Positions 18,249-27,186 are shown, numbered from the stretch's first letter. The stretch: 64,000 nucleotides of DNA from Sphingomonas sp. G-3-2-10 (GCF_012927115.1 NZ_JABBFY010000001.1:806001-870000); one strand, 5' to 3'. Numbers and translations: made by a program. Notes: a model not told the origin generated them from the letters alone.

Positions 18249-19052
18249 TTACCCGCGTCGCCGCTGGTTGAGCACTTCATACGCCATCACCGCGGTCGCG
18301 ACAGCAGCGTTCAGGCTGTCGGCCTTGCCCAGCATCGGGATCTTCACCGTCAGGTCGCACGCGGCGGCCATGAAATCGGGCATCCCCTGCGCTTCGTTGC
18401 CGGTCAGCAGAAAGGTCGGTGCCTGATAGCGCGCGGCCTGATAGTCGATATCGGTATCGAGGCTCAGGCCCACCAGTTGGCCCGGCCCTGCGCGGAGCCA
18501 GGTCGCGAACTCGGCCCAGGGCGCGCGGGCGACCGGCACGGTGAACAGCGCCCCCATGCTGGCGCGCACGGCTTCGACCGAGAAGGGATCGACGCAATCG
18601 TCGACCAGGATCAGTCCGCCCGCGCCGATCGCATCGGCGGTACGGAGGATGGTGCCCAGATTGCCCGGATCGCGCAGCCGCTCGGCAACCAGCCAGATCG
18701 GCGCGCTGGTGCGGTCGAGATCCTCCAGTCTTGCTTCGAACTCGGCGAACACGCCGACCACCGCGCCGGGATTATCCTTGCCCGAGAGCTTTGAGAGGAT
18801 GTCGGCATTGGTCTCAATCGCCCAGCCGGTTTTGTTCTCGACCGCCGCGATCAGCTCGCGGACCAGCGGGTGATTGGCCATGTCGCGGGCATAGAAGAGA
18901 TATTGCGGCAGCCGCCCGGCTTCGCGCGCTTCGGTGAGGATGCGCAGTCCTTCGGCGAGGAACAGCCCTTCCTCGCGGCGATGCTTCTTGTCGCGCAGGT
19001 TGCGGACCCGCTTGATCAGCGGGTTGGAAAAGGCGGTGATTTCGCGAGGCAT
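18249..19052 (-). CDS. TrmH/SpoU-family RNA 2'-O-methyltransferase
   Basis: SAM-dependent ribose methylation of rRNA or tRNA by a trefoil-knot enzyme. The substrate-binding N-terminal domain (KKHRREEGLFLAEGLRIL) precedes the SpoU domain with its three motifs: motif 1 RDPGNLGTILRTADAIG, motif 2 LTGNEAQGMP, and motif 3 IPMLGKADSLNAAVATAVMAYE. Length 267 is normal for the TrmH/RlmB group. Target nucleotide cannot be read from sequence. It lies downstream of the HPr gene (44-base gap) and may be the tail of that operon. Confidence 0.92.
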   Translation of the reverse strand: MPREITAFSNPLIKRVRNLRDKKHRREEGLFLAEGLRILTEAREAGRLPQYLFYARDMANHPLVRELIAAVENKTGWAIETNADILSKLSGKDNPGAVVGVFAEFEARLEDLDRTSAPIWLVAERLRDPGNLGTILRTADAIGAGGLILVDDCVDPFSVEAVRASMGALFTVPVARAPWAEFATWLRAGPGQLVGLSLDTDIDYQAARYQAPTFLLTGNEAQGMPDFMAAACDLTVKIPMLGKADSLNAAVATAVMAYEVLNQRRRG

Positions 19053-19096
19053 GTCGTGCCTTTAACCTGCCCGTCCCCCAAGCGAAAGCTGGGGGC

Positions 19097-19369
19097 TCAA
19101 TCTTCCCCGAACCGGTCCTCGACCAAGGTCACCAGCGCCTGAACCGCATCCTCGGCGCCTGCGCCTTCAGCGCTGATCGTGATCGAATCGCCCATCGCGG
19201 CGCCCAGCATCATCAGCCCCATGATCGAGGTCGCGGTGACCTTCGATCCGTTCTTCTCGACGACCAATGGCACGGGCTGGGCCGATGCCAGCGTGACCAG
19301 CTTGGCGCTGGCGCGGGCATGGAGGCCGCGGCGGTTGGAGATCAGAACGGTGCGGCTGGTTTCGCTCAT
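19097..19369 (-). CDS. ptsH: HPr-family phosphocarrier protein
   Basis: Small phosphocarrier of the regulatory phosphotransferase system. The phosphorylated histidine is H17 in GLHARA, and the regulatory serine, substrate of HprK, is S48 in SIMGLMML. Length 90 is normal. No sugar-specific permease lies nearby, and the EI enzyme is not in the window, so it is a regulatory (PTS-Ntr-type) relay rather than a transport system. It overlaps the EIIA gene by four bases. This cluster order is characteristic of alphaproteobacteria. Confidence 0.95.
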   Translation of the reverse strand: MSETSRTVLISNRRGLHARASAKLVTLASAQPVPLVVEKNGSKVTATSIMGLMMLGAAMGDSITISAEGAGAEDAVQALVTLVEDRFGED

Positions 19370-19773
19370 GCAGCGGCTTCTCCCAAAACCTCGGACGCGA
19401 CGGTAATGTATTTCCGGCCGGCTTCGCGCGCGGCGGCGACGGCTTCGGCAACCTTCATCGTCTTGCGCGCGCCGCCCAGCCGGATCAGCATCGGCAGGTT
19501 GATACCCGCGATCACCTCTACCTTGCCCGCCTGCATCAGCGAGATGGCGAGGTTCGACGGGGTGCCGCCGAACAGGTCGGTCAGCAGGATCACTCCGCGG
19601 CCGCCATCCACTTCTTCGATCGCTTTCGCGATGTCGGCGCGACGTTCTTCCATATCGTCCTCGGGGCCGATGCAGATCGTGGCGATCCTTTCCTGCTTCC
19701 CGACAACATGCTCCATCGCGACGACGAACTCTTCGGCGAGCCGCCCATGCGTCACGAGAACGAGACCAATCAT
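19366..19773 (-). CDS. manX: PTS EIIA component, mannose type
   Basis: Receives phosphate from HPr. The 135-residue domain matches EIIA-Man, with the phosphorylated histidine H9 in LVTHGRLAEE and the blocks LLTDLFGGTPSN and GINLPMLIRL. No IIB, IIC or IID domain is fused or adjacent, so it is not part of a mannose permease and probably regulates other targets. It overlaps ptsH by four bases and follows rapZ by five. Co-location with hprK indicates the phosphorylation state is tuned through HPr Ser48. Confidence 0.93.
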   Translation of the reverse strand: MIGLVLVTHGRLAEEFVVAMEHVVGKQERIATICIGPEDDMEERRADIAKAIEEVDGGRGVILLTDLFGGTPSNLAISLMQAGKVEVIAGINLPMLIRLGGARKTMKVAEAVAAAREAGRKYITVASEVLGEAAA

Positions 19774-19778
19774 TTCAC

Positions 19779-20711
19779 CTAAACTCCGCCCCCTGATGCA
19801 GCCGCCGGCGCCCCCTCAAGCGAATCCTGCGGCGCAGTCTGCAGATCGCGATGGGTCACCGTGGGCGAAAAACCCTCGTCGCGCAACCGCGCGGCCATCC
19901 GTTCGGTCACATGCACCGAACGATGACGGCCACCCGTGCATCCGAACGCTATCGTAACATACGCCTTACCTTCGGCCTCGTAACGCGGCAGCAACAAAAG
20001 CAGCAGCGACTCGATCTCCACCATCGCCTGATCATAGGCCGGATCGCCGGCGATATAGGCGGAGACGTCGGCATCCTGTCCCGTTCCGGGCCGCAGCGTC
20101 TCGACCCAGTGCGGATTGCGCAGGAAGCGCATGTCGAACACCAGATCGGCGTTGCTGGGCAGGCCGCGCGAATAGCCGAAGGACATGACCGAGAGCGTCG
20201 GTTCGCCCAGCCGCTCGCCCGAGAAGGTCGCGCGAATCTGCTGCGCCAGTTCGTTCGACGCCAGCTTGGTCGTGTCGATCAGCCGGTTCGACCAGCGGCG
20301 CAGCGGGGCGAGCAGCTCGCGCTCGCGGGCAATGCCTTCGCTGGCCGGGCGGTCCTGCGCCAGCGGGTGGCGGCGGCGCGTCTCGTTGTAGCGGCGCTCC
20401 AGCTCGCTGCCCGCGCATTCGAGGAACAGCGTGCCGATGTCGTGGCCATGCTCCTCGCGCAGCTTCTTGATGCGGCGGACGATGCTCTCCGCATCGAAGC
20501 CGCGAGTCGCGACGCCGATGCCGATCGCCAGCGGTCGGTCGTCGTCGCTGTCCTCGGCGGGTGCGGTGTCGAGCAGGCGGTTGAGGAGAAGGAGGGGAAG
20601 GTTGTCCACCGTTTCCCAGCCGAGATCCTCCAGCGTCCGCAGCACGGTCGACTTGCCCGCGCCGGACATGCCCGTGACCAGCAGGATCTGCTTGGGCCGC
20701 TTCTTGCTCAT
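19779..20711 (-). CDS. rapZ: RNase adapter RapZ / GTP- and ATP-binding YvcJ family protein
   Basis: Nucleotide-binding protein that in E. coli hands the sRNA GlmZ to RNase E and senses glucosamine-6-phosphate. Walker A is GMSGAGKST at residues 14-22, followed by TVDNLPLLLL; the C-terminal RNA/metabolite-binding domain contains SFGYSRGLPSNADLVFDMRFL and IAFGCTGGRHRSV, both highly conserved. Length 310 is a little longer than usual due to a basic-acidic stretch near the C-terminus. It overlaps hprK by four bases. In this lineage its target RNA is not known. Confidence 0.94.
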   Translation of the reverse strand: MSKKRPKQILLVTGMSGAGKSTVLRTLEDLGWETVDNLPLLLLNRLLDTAPAEDSDDDRPLAIGIGVATRGFDAESIVRRIKKLREEHGHDIGTLFLECAGSELERRYNETRRRHPLAQDRPASEGIARERELLAPLRRWSNRLIDTTKLASNELAQQIRATFSGERLGEPTLSVMSFGYSRGLPSNADLVFDMRFLRNPHWVETLRPGTGQDADVSAYIAGDPAYDQAMVEIESLLLLLLPRYEAEGKAYVTIAFGCTGGRHRSVHVTERMAARLRDEGFSPTVTHRDLQTAPQDSLEGAPAAASGGGV

Positions 20712-21166
20712 TTCGCGGTGCGCCCGAGCTGTTTCAGCGCCAGCTCGACCTTGATCGGCGCGGAGGGCTCCAGCGCGGGCAGGGGGAAGCAGGGCACGTC
20801 GACCCCCGCGATCCGGCGCGAGCGGCGTTCCTCGGGAAAGCGCGGTGGCGAATCGAGGATCACCACGATGATGTCGATCGGTACCTTGGCGACATGCGGC
20901 ATCTCGATGATCCCGATGCCGCGAACCTCGATCTTGCCGGCGATGGTCACGGGCGGCGAGGCAAGCAGTTCGCCGACGCGGCTGGCGCGGTGGCAGATGG
21001 TCTGGTCGTCGGAGACGAGCGTCGCTCCGCGATCGATCAGGCGCAGCGCCAGATCCGACTTGCCCTCGCCAGAGCGGCCCTCGATCAGCACGGCGCGGCC
21101 GCCGATCGCCACGCAGCTGGCATGGATCGTTTCGGACGACAGTTCGGGCACGCGCAGTTCAGCCAT
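20708..21166 (-). CDS. hprK: HPr kinase/phosphorylase, short alphaproteobacterial form
   Basis: Phosphorylates or dephosphorylates HPr on serine. Only the catalytic C-terminal domain is present (152 residues against about 310 in Firmicutes): Walker A is GRSGEGKSD at residues 30-38, and the capping block IEVRGIGIIEM follows. The shortened form is normal in alphaproteobacteria that keep regulatory PTS proteins. It abuts chvG without a gap and overlaps rapZ by four bases, so a membrane sensor kinase and a metabolite-sensing kinase share a transcript. Confidence 0.92.
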   Translation of the reverse strand: MAELRVPELSSETIHASCVAIGGRAVLIEGRSGEGKSDLALRLIDRGATLVSDDQTICHRASRVGELLASPPVTIAGKIEVRGIGIIEMPHVAKVPIDIIVVILDSPPRFPEERRSRRIAGVDVPCFPLPALEPSAPIKVELALKQLGRTAK

Positions 21167-22741
21167 TCACTCGCTCTCGGCCAGCGGAAGCCGCACGACG
21201 AAGCGCGCGCCCCCCATTCGATCCTCGCGGCTTTCCACCGCGATGCTCCCCTGATGGGCTTCGACAATCGTGCGCGCGATGGCAAGCCCCAGACCCGAAT
21301 GCTGGCCGAATGCTTCGCTGTCCGGCCGCACCGAATGGAAGCGGCGGAAGATCGCCTCGCGCGCTGCCTCTGGCACGCCGGGGCCGTCATCCTCGACCCG
21401 GATCGTCAGCGTGTAGCCGTCGCTGGCCGCCGAGATCGCGATCAACCCGTCCGGGGGCGAGAAGGAAATGGCGTTCTCGATCAGGTTTTCGAACACCCGC
21501 TCCAGCCGCGCGCCTTCGCCCAGCGCGATCAGCGGCCGTCCGGTAGGCCGGTCGAAACGCAGGCGGATGCCGTTGGGCAGCCCGCGCGCCTCGCGCTGGT
21601 CGATCAGCGCCTGGATCATCTGCCCGACATCGACCGGTTCGAACGTGGCGCGGCTGAGCTGGGCATCGAGCCGCGAGGCTTCGGAAATATCGGTGATCAG
21701 CCGGTCGAGCCGGTGAACATCGTCGCGGACGATCTCGAGCAACTGGTCGCGATGCTCCTTCTTCTTCACCGTGGTCAGGCTCTCGACCGCGCTGCGCAGC
21801 GAGGCGAGGGGGTTCTTCAGTTCGTGCGTGACGTCGGCCGCGAAGGCTTCGGTCGCGTCGATCCGCGCCCGCAGCGCCTGGCTCATGTCCGAAAGTGCGC
21901 GGGCGAGCAGGCCGATCTCGTCGCTGCGCGTCGGCAGGCGCGGCACCACCACTTCGCGCGCGCGGCCCAGCCGCACCCGGATCGCGGCGCGGGCGAGGTG
22001 GCGCAGCGGCCGCACGATGGTCCGCGCGAGGAACAGCGAGAGGATGATCGAAGCGAGCGACACGAACAGCAGCACCACGCCCAGCCGGTAGCGTTCGGAG
22101 CGCACCGTCTGCGTGATGTCGCGCGCATTGACCGTAGTCATCACCACGCCCAGCCCGGCGATGGGCGCGGCGGCGGTAATCACCGGGGTGCGATCCGGCG
22201 CGCGCCACACCGTGGCGGGCGCGCCATGCGTTTCGTTGGCGGTGCGCACGTCGGGCCAGTTGAAGCCGTGCGCGGGGTCGCGCTCGCGATACTGCATCAC
22301 CCGGTCCGCGCCGGCGACCGTGTCGATCACGCCGTCGAGGAAGCGGGCGACCGTCTGGTTCCACGGATCCTTGTCCGGATCGCGCAGCACGAAGTTGCGC
22401 AGGCCCAGTTCCTTGCTGTCGGAGATCAGCTTGCCCGCTTCGTCATACAGCCGGATGCGCACGCCCATGTCGCGCGCCAGGCTGAGCACGAGCAGGTCGC
22501 GCCGCTCCTTGGTCGCCGATGCGAGCGACTGGGCGATCAGGCGGACTTCGCGGCTCGACTGGGCGATGCGGCTCTCCACGATCCGTTCGCGATACGAATC
22601 TAGGTACGAGAAGCCGCCGCCCAGCAGGGCGAGCGCGAAGATGTTGACCGCCAGAATCCGTGGAGTCAGCGAGATCCGGTTGGACCATTTGAGCGCGAGG
22701 ACGCGCTCTTCATTCGTCCGAGAATCGGTATCCGGCGCCAT
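21167..22741 (-). CDS. chvG: Sensor histidine kinase ChvG (ExoS family)
   Basis: Membrane sensor kinase that in rhizobia responds to acid and envelope stress. Two membrane segments (about residues 28-48 and around 230-250) flank a periplasmic domain, followed by HAMP, the H-box [12 protein letters not shown], then N, G1 (EDDGPGVP) and G2 ([11 protein letters not shown]) boxes. I use the ATG at 22741 ([12 protein letters not shown]), which overlaps chvI by 32 bases; the longer frame upstream lies inside chvI. Length 524 fits. Downstream hprK abuts the stop codon, so the kinase drives or shares control of the PTS genes. Confidence 0.93.
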   Translation of the reverse strand: MAPDTDSRTNEERVLALKWSNRISLTPRILAVNIFALALLGGGFSYLDSYRERIVESRIAQSSREVRLIAQSLASATKERRDLLVLSLARDMGVRIRLYDEAGKLISDSKELGLRNFVLRDPDKDPWNQTVARFLDGVIDTVAGADRVMQYRERDPAHGFNWPDVRTANETHGAPATVWRAPDRTPVITAAAPIAGLGVVMTTVNARDITQTVRSERYRLGVVLLFVSLASIILSLFLARTIVRPLRHLARAAIRVRLGRAREVVVPRLPTRSDEIGLLARALSDMSQALRARIDATEAFAADVTHELKNPLASLRSAVESLTTVKKKEHRDQLLEIVRDDVHRLDRLITDISEASRLDAQLSRATFEPVDVGQMIQALIDQREARGLPNGIRLRFDRPTGRPLIALGEGARLERVFENLIENAISFSPPDGLIAISAASDGYTLTIRVEDDGPGVPEAAREAIFRRFHSVRPDSEAFGQHSGLGLAIARTIVEAHQGSIAVESREDRMGGARFVVRLPLAESE

Positions 22742-23417
22742 ACAGGGTTTCGATTGCGTCGAACTCACCGTCGACCTGGCGGAACTTGCGGCGGACCCGC
22801 TTGATGTGGCTGTCGATGGTGCGATCGTCGACGTAGATGTCGTCCTGATAGGCGGCATCCATCAACTGGTTGCGCGTCTTCACGATGCCGGGCCGTTGCG
22901 CCAGCGTCTCGAGGATCAGGAATTCGGTGACGGTCAGCGTCACGTTGGTGCCGTTCCACGTCACGCGGTGACGCGCCGGATCCATCGCCAGCCGTCCGCG
23001 CACCAGCGGCTGGGCCGGTTCGGCGGCTTCGCCCTCGGCAGCCGGCATGGCCACTTCGGTGCGGCGCAGGATCGCGCGGATGCGAGCGATCAGCAGGCGC
23101 TGGCTGAACGGCTTCGCGATATAATCGTCCGCGCCCATTGCGAGGCCCAGCGCCTCGTCGAGCTCGTCGTCCTTGCTGGTCAGGAAAATCACCGGAATCG
23201 CGCTCTTTTCGCGCAGCCGGCGCAGCAGTTCGAGCCCGTCCATCTTGGGCATCTTGATGTCGAGCACCGCCAGATCGGGCGGATTCTCGACCAGCGCCTT
23301 CAGCGCGCTTTCGCCGTCCGAATAGACTCGCGTCAGGAAACCCTCGGTCTGAAGTGCGATCGAGACCGAAGTGAGGATGTTGCGGTCGTCGTCGACCAGC
23401 GCGATCGTAGCCGTCAT
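22710..23417 (-). CDS. chvI: Response regulator ChvI (OmpR family)
   Basis: DNA-binding response regulator partner of ChvG. The receiver has the acidic pair D9-D10, phospho-acceptor D53 ([11 protein letters not shown]) and the conserved lysine in FLTSKDDE. The C-terminal winged helix ends in [16 protein letters not shown] and YGAGYRF. Length 235 is standard. It opens the operon chvI-chvG-hprK-rapZ-manX-ptsH and is divergent from pckA, the same arrangement as in rhizobia. A good -10 box (TATAAT) lies 39 bases upstream. Confidence 0.95.
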   Translation of the reverse strand: MTATIALVDDDRNILTSVSIALQTEGFLTRVYSDGESALKALVENPPDLAVLDIKMPKMDGLELLRRLREKSAIPVIFLTSKDDELDEALGLAMGADDYIAKPFSQRLLIARIRAILRRTEVAMPAAEGEAAEPAQPLVRGRLAMDPARHRVTWNGTNVTLTVTEFLILETLAQRPGIVKTRNQLMDAAYQDDIYVDDRTIDSHIKRVRRKFRQVDGEFDAIETLYGAGYRFSDE

Positions 23418-23455
23418 CGGGCGGTGCGAACCTGTGTCAGAACCATCGTCATGCG

Positions 23456-23461
23456 ATTATA
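23456..23461 (-). promoter_or_regulatory. Predicted -10 box of the chvI operon promoter
   Basis: On the minus strand the hexamer reads TATAAT, an exact consensus -10 element in a GC-rich region, 39 bases before the chvI start. A possible -35 (TTGAGG at 23477-23482) gives a short 15-base spacer, so the upstream half is uncertain. Confidence 0.5.
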
Positions 23462-23600
23462 CGAAACTCCCTCGCCCCTCAATGCGCCCCGCAATTCGCA
23501 CGGGTTGGACGAGGATCGGGGCGGGATTGGGGCGGGGCGCAGCTGCCCGCAAAGCCATTCAGAAATAAATACTATAATTGACCGCTGCCTGTTTTGCTTG

Positions 23601-23620
23601 ATGCAAGGCGCGCGTTGCAT
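23601..23620. promoter_or_regulatory. Palindrome ATGCAA-N8-TTGCAT between chvI and pckA
   Basis: Two perfect six-base arms separated by eight bases, itself GC-rich and partly symmetric (GGCGCGCG). Its central position in the divergent gap suggests an operator for a dimeric regulator. No matching regulator is encoded nearby. Confidence 0.35.
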
Positions 23621-23843
23621 TCCAGTTGCGGCGGCCGGAAGCGGGGCCGTGATTCGGGTAAAGCCGGTCAAATCGCTCCCGCGGATTCGTGCCTCGCGAA
23701 AATTCGATAGCCCAATTACGCGATGACACCGATTACCTCGACTCTGACAGCGTTTACCTGGGATTGACCCCCCTTCGGGGCGGGGGTTACCGGCGAGTAT
23801 GCGGAGTGGATGCGTCTGAAAAGGCGCTACTGGGAGAGTTATT

Positions 23844-25457
23844 TTGACCGAGCGTATGCCGCGTCACGGCCTCGATGCACAGGGCATCGGGACCGGGGCC
23901 ACCCTTCACTGGAACCTCATTGCCGCCGAGCTCGTCGAGCACGCGCTGCGCCGGGGCGAGGGCAAGCTCGCCAAGGATGGCCCGCTGGTCGTCGCTACGG
24001 GCAAGCACACCGGACGCAGCGCGAAGGACAAGTTCATCGTCCGTGACGCCGAGACCGAGAATACGGTGTGGTGGGGCGACACCAATCGCGGCATGACGCC
24101 GGAGCATTTCGCGGCGCTGAAGGCCGATTTCCTCTCCGAAGTGGCCCAGCGCGACACGCTGTTCGTACAGGACCTGTACGGCGGCTCGCAGCCCGAACAT
24201 CGCGTGAAGGTTCGCGTGATCAACGAGCTGGCATGGCACAACCAGTTCATCCGCACGCTGCTGGTGCGCCCGACGACCGGCGAGCTGGCGGACTTCGTGC
24301 CCGAATACACCATCATCGACCTGCCGAGCTTCCGCGCCACGCCCGAGCGTCACGGCTGCCGCAGCGAGACCGTGATCGCGGTCAACTTCACCGAGAAGCT
24401 GATCCTGATCGGCGGCACCGCCTATGCCGGCGAGATGAAGAAGTCGGTCTTCGGCCTGCTCAACTATCTGCTGCCGGAACAGGGCATCATGCCGATGCAC
24501 TGCTCGGCCAATATCGGCCCGAACGGCGACACCGCGGTGTTCTTCGGCCTGTCGGGCACCGGCAAGACCACGCTGTCGGCCGACGCGTCGCGCACGCTGA
24601 TCGGCGACGACGAGCATGGCTGGTCGGACACCGCAGTCTTCAATTTCGAGGGCGGCTGCTACGCCAAGATGATCAACCTGTCGGCCGAGGCCGAGCCGGA
24701 GATCTTCGCGACGACCAAGCGCTTCGGCACGGTGCTCGAGAATGTCGTGATGGACCCCGAGACCCGCGAGCTCGACTTCAACGACAACACGCTGGCCGAG
24801 AACAGCCGCGGTTCGTATCCGATCGACTTCATCCCCAACACGTCGGAAAACAATCTCGGCCCGGTGCCGCAGAACATCATCTTCCTGACCGCGGACGCCT
24901 ATGGCGTGCTCCCGCCGATCGCGAAGCTGACGCCGGAACAGGCGATGTACCACTTCCTCTCGGGCTATACCGCGCGCGTCGCGGGCACCGAGATCGGCGT
25001 GACCGAGCCTTCGGCGACTTTCTCGACCTGCTTCGGCGCGCCGTTCATGCCGCGCCACCCGTCGGTCTATGGCAATCTGCTCAAGGAGCGGATCGCGAAG
25101 GGCGGGGTGAAGTGCTGGCTGGTCAACACCGGCTGGTCGGGCGGCAAGGCGACGAAGCCGGGCATCAAGCGGATGCCGATCAAGGTGACCCGCGCGCTGC
25201 TCAACGCCGCGCTCGACGGCAGCCTGAATTCGGCCGAGTTCCGCAAGGATCCGAATTTCGGCTTCATGGTGCCGGTCGCGGTGGGCGAGATCGATCCCAA
25301 TATGCTCGATCCGCGCGCGGCCTGGTCGAACAAGGCCGAATATGATGCGACCGCGGGCAAGCTAGTCGACGAGTTCGTCGCCAACTTCGCCCAATTCGCC
25401 GACCATGTCGACGAAGGGGTGCGACAAGCGGCGCCTGGAGCGACCGAAAACGCCTGA
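23844..25457 (+). CDS. pckA: Phosphoenolpyruvate carboxykinase (ATP)
   Basis: Converts oxaloacetate to phosphoenolpyruvate with ATP, the entry step of gluconeogenesis. The kinase-1a/P-loop block is [13 protein letters not shown] at about residues 235-247; [25 protein letters not shown] and NTGWSGGK are other signature blocks, and length 537 is normal. The start is TTG at 23844, with GGGAGAG five bases upstream; an ATG at 23854 is too far from that site. It is divergent from chvI, the conserved alphaproteobacterial arrangement, so it is likely to respond to carbon status through that region. An inverted repeat follows the stop. Confidence 0.98.
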   Translation: MTERMPRHGLDAQGIGTGATLHWNLIAAELVEHALRRGEGKLAKDGPLVVATGKHTGRSAKDKFIVRDAETENTVWWGDTNRGMTPEHFAALKADFLSEVAQRDTLFVQDLYGGSQPEHRVKVRVINELAWHNQFIRTLLVRPTTGELADFVPEYTIIDLPSFRATPERHGCRSETVIAVNFTEKLILIGGTAYAGEMKKSVFGLLNYLLPEQGIMPMHCSANIGPNGDTAVFFGLSGTGKTTLSADASRTLIGDDEHGWSDTAVFNFEGGCYAKMINLSAEAEPEIFATTKRFGTVLENVVMDPETRELDFNDNTLAENSRGSYPIDFIPNTSENNLGPVPQNIIFLTADAYGVLPPIAKLTPEQAMYHFLSGYTARVAGTEIGVTEPSATFSTCFGAPFMPRHPSVYGNLLKERIAKGGVKCWLVNTGWSGGKATKPGIKRMPIKVTRALLNAALDGSLNSAEFRKDPNFGFMVPVAVGEIDPNMLDPRAAWSNKAEYDATAGKLVDEFVANFAQFADHVDEGVRQAAPGATENA

Positions 25458-25471
25458 CCCGGCCTGATCCT

Positions 25472-25503
25472 CGATCGGGCCTTCCCACAAGAAAGCCCGA
25501 TCG
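25472..25503 (+). terminator. Inverted repeat after pckA, abutting the next start codon
   Basis: Perfect nine-base arms CGATCGGGC and GCCCGATCG enclose a loop of 14 bases. The second arm ends directly at the ATG of the next gene. It could end pckA transcripts or mask the downstream start. Confidence 0.55.
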
Positions 25504-25947
25504 ATGACCGACCACGAACCCCGCCTGTTTTCGTCCGACGCCGAGGTGATCCGCCTCGGCGAAGGGCTGATCGCGTGCAGCCTCGTCCGCGAGGACTGGA
25601 CCCATGAAGCGCATCTCGCCGCTTGCCTCTATCTGCTGACCGAGCGGTCGGATGTGGATGTCGATGCCGAAATCGCCGGCATCATCTCGCGCTTCAACGA
25701 AAGCGTGGGCGGCGTGAATGACGATAATGGCGGCTATCACGACACGATCACCCATGCGTTCGTCGCGGGCGTGCGGCTGTTCCTGCGCGATACGCCGGCG
25801 ACCGGCCTGACCGAACGGGTCAACGCGCTGCTGCTTTCGCCGATGGGGCATCGCGACTGGCCGCTGCGTTTCTACAGCCGGGAATTGCTGTTCTCGGTGG
25901 CGGCGCGGCGGGGATTTGTTGCGCCGGATCTGAAGCCGTTTCCCTAA
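25504..25947 (+). CDS. Conserved hypothetical protein, 147 aa
   Basis: Soluble 147-residue protein of unknown function. It has histidine-rich blocks, DWTHEAHLAACLYLL and NGGYHDTITHAFVAGVRLFL, that look conserved and could bind a metal or a polar ligand. No signal peptide is seen. The ATG is placed at 25504, the first in-frame start and the point where the recognisable sequence begins, yet it has no Shine-Dalgarno sequence because a hairpin arm lies immediately upstream. It follows pckA by 46 bases. Confidence 0.7.
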   Translation: MTDHEPRLFSSDAEVIRLGEGLIACSLVREDWTHEAHLAACLYLLTERSDVDVDAEIAGIISRFNESVGGVNDDNGGYHDTITHAFVAGVRLFLRDTPATGLTERVNALLLSPMGHRDWPLRFYSRELLFSVAARRGFVAPDLKPFP

Positions 25948-25960
25948 TTCACGGCATTGG

Positions 25961-25989
25961 TTGGCTTTTTGGGCCTCAATCCCTATATC
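25961..25989 (+). promoter_or_regulatory. Predicted promoter of infA
   Basis: TTGGCT (25961-25966) and TATATC (25984-25989) lie 17 bases apart, matching -35 and -10 elements of the housekeeping sigma factor. The gap to the infA start is 86 bases. It is AT-rich against its surroundings. Confidence 0.5.
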
Positions 25990-26075
25990 GCACCCATCGC
26001 GCGGCAAATCCTTCGTAGGCGCCCGCGACTGAGAGACCCAGCGCGCTCCCGCTTACAATCCCGGGAGCATGATCC

Positions 26076-26336
26076 GTGGCCAAAGAAGAATTGATGACCC
26101 TCGACGGCATGGTCGAGGAAGTGCTGCCCGATGGCCGCTTCCGCGTCTGCCTCGAAAATGATCACCGCGTGATCGTCTATACCGCTGGAAAGATGCGCAA
26201 ATTCCGCATCCGCACGCTGGTCGGCGACCGCGTCATGGTGGAGATGTCGCCCTATGATCTGGAGAAGGGCCGGCTGGTCTATCGCGAACGCGTCGCCAGC
26301 ATGGGCTTCCAGCAGCGCAAGGGCGCTCGCAGGTGA
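26076..26336 (+). CDS. infA: Translation initiation factor IF-1
   Basis: S1-like OB-fold protein that binds the 30S A site during initiation. The sequence [24 protein letters not shown] is the family start, followed by [30 protein letters not shown]. The 86-residue length carries a basic C-terminal tail (QRKGARR), as in other alphaproteobacteria. It begins with GTG and has GGGAG about nine bases upstream. The downstream DUF gene overlaps its stop by four bases (GTGA). Confidence 0.97.
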   Translation: MAKEELMTLDGMVEEVLPDGRFRVCLENDHRVIVYTAGKMRKFRIRTLVGDRVMVEMSPYDLEKGRLVYRERVASMGFQQRKGARR

Positions 26337-26608
26337 CCGATGAGGTCGCTGGCGGCAGCGAAACCGACAAGCCGAAGACCAGGCAATTCCGCCGCCGTTT
26401 CGATGGCGTCCGGCTGGCGCCCGATGCGGCTGCGCGGCAGGGCAAGGCGGCGACGCTGGCGTGGGAGCGGTTTCGCGACAATGCCGCGGTGATCGCCTAT
26501 CTCAATACGCATGACGACGCGCTGGGCGGCCGTCCGATCGATCTCGCCGTCGCCAGCGAGGAAGGCCTGCTTGCGGTCAAGCAGGACCTCGACGGCAAGG
26601 CTGGCTGA
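26333..26608 (+). CDS. MbcA/ParS/Xre antitoxin toxin-binding domain-like protein (DUF2384)
   Basis: A 91-residue soluble protein with a C-terminal segment, [30 protein letters not shown], that matches the toxin-binding domain of MbcA/ParS antitoxins (leucine-rich helix, ALGGRxPxDL turn). The usual N-terminal HTH is missing; residues 1-35 are instead charged ([14 protein letters not shown]). No RES-domain toxin gene lies nearby, so it is a solo domain. It starts with GTG inside the infA stop, so it is translationally coupled to a translation factor. A role beyond that is unknown. Confidence 0.65.
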   Translation: MTDEVAGGSETDKPKTRQFRRRFDGVRLAPDAAARQGKAATLAWERFRDNAAVIAYLNTHDDALGGRPIDLAVASEEGLLAVKQDLDGKAG

Positions 26609-26646
26609 GCCTATCGTTACGGCCTCGCTTCAATGGAGTCGTGACG

Positions 26647-26967
26647 ATGGGAATTCTTGACGGACTGCTCGGCCAGCTGGGCGGAAACACCGATGTGACC
26701 AATCTCGCGGCCAAGGTCGGCCTTTCGCCCGAGCATGTCGAATCCGCGGTGCAGGCGCTGGCCAAATACCATCCGATGCAGGGCGACACCGCCGAAGGCG
26801 CGGCCGCCGCGACCGGCCTGCCGCTCGACAAGATCCAGGAACTGATCGGCCATATCGGCGGCGAAGGCGCGCTGGCGAAATATGCCGGGATGCTCGACAA
26901 GGACGGCGACGGCAATCCGATCAACGATATTGTCGGAATGGCTTCGGGTCTGTTCGGCAAAAAGTGA
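26647..26967 (+). CDS. Hypothetical protein with EF-hand-like loop
   Basis: A 106-residue soluble protein, helix-rich, reading like a compact DUF937/YidB-type protein: MGILDGLLGQLGG, then two helices and an EF-hand-like acidic loop DKDGDGNPINDI close to the C-terminus. I set the start at 26647 because GGAG is eight bases upstream, whereas the GTG at 26641 would be only two. It is the last gene of the infA stretch; function is unknown. A non-poly-U hairpin (26983-27004) follows. Confidence 0.65.
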   Translation: MGILDGLLGQLGGNTDVTNLAAKVGLSPEHVESAVQALAKYHPMQGDTAEGAAAATGLPLDKIQELIGHIGGEGALAKYAGMLDKDGDGNPINDIVGMASGLFGKK

Positions 26968-27145
26968 TTTGATGGCGGCGCGAGCCTGCGATGGGTCGCA
27001 GGCTTGCGCCGCATGTTCTGCGGTAGCTGCGGCGAGGGTGTCGCGGCCATTGCTGGTCCTGAGGATTCGCGATGTAAAAGAGTGTGCCCCCGCTACCGGG
27101 CGCGCGGAGCCAGGCAGGGGAAATTCAACATTTCAGGCGGGGTAA

Positions 27146-27175
27146 TAAATCCTCCCCCCTCCGGGGGAGGATTTA
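27146..27175. repeat. CCTCCCC-type dispersed hairpin
   Basis: A 13-bp perfect stem (TAAATCCTCCCCC with its complement) closed by a four-base loop, in the gap between the plus-strand hypothetical gene and the minus-strand monooxygenase-like gene. The surrounding 219-base gap holds no gene. It closely resembles other copies near 54,970, 51,793 and 59,685. Confidence 0.75.
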
Positions 27176-27186
27176 AAAGTAGAATG

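Larger units (their letters stand above)
23418..23843. other. Divergent regulatory region between chvI and pckA
   Basis: This 426-base gap holds no convincing gene. It contains the chvI -10 box, an AT-rich island around 23566-23580 (including a plus-strand TATAAT at 23573-23578), a 20-base palindrome at 23601-23620, and a C-run/G-run hairpin (about 23768-23787) just upstream of pckA. The density of symmetric elements fits a jointly regulated divergent promoter. Confidence 0.5.

Noticed and set aside
20708..21166. Truncated or broken hprK
   Set aside because: The missing N-terminal domain looks like decay at first, but the short catalytic form is normal in alphaproteobacteria and its P-loop is intact.
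26641..26967. GTG at 26641 as the start of the small EF-hand-like protein
   Set aside because: The GGAG site ends only two bases before this GTG; the ATG at 26647 has proper spacing.
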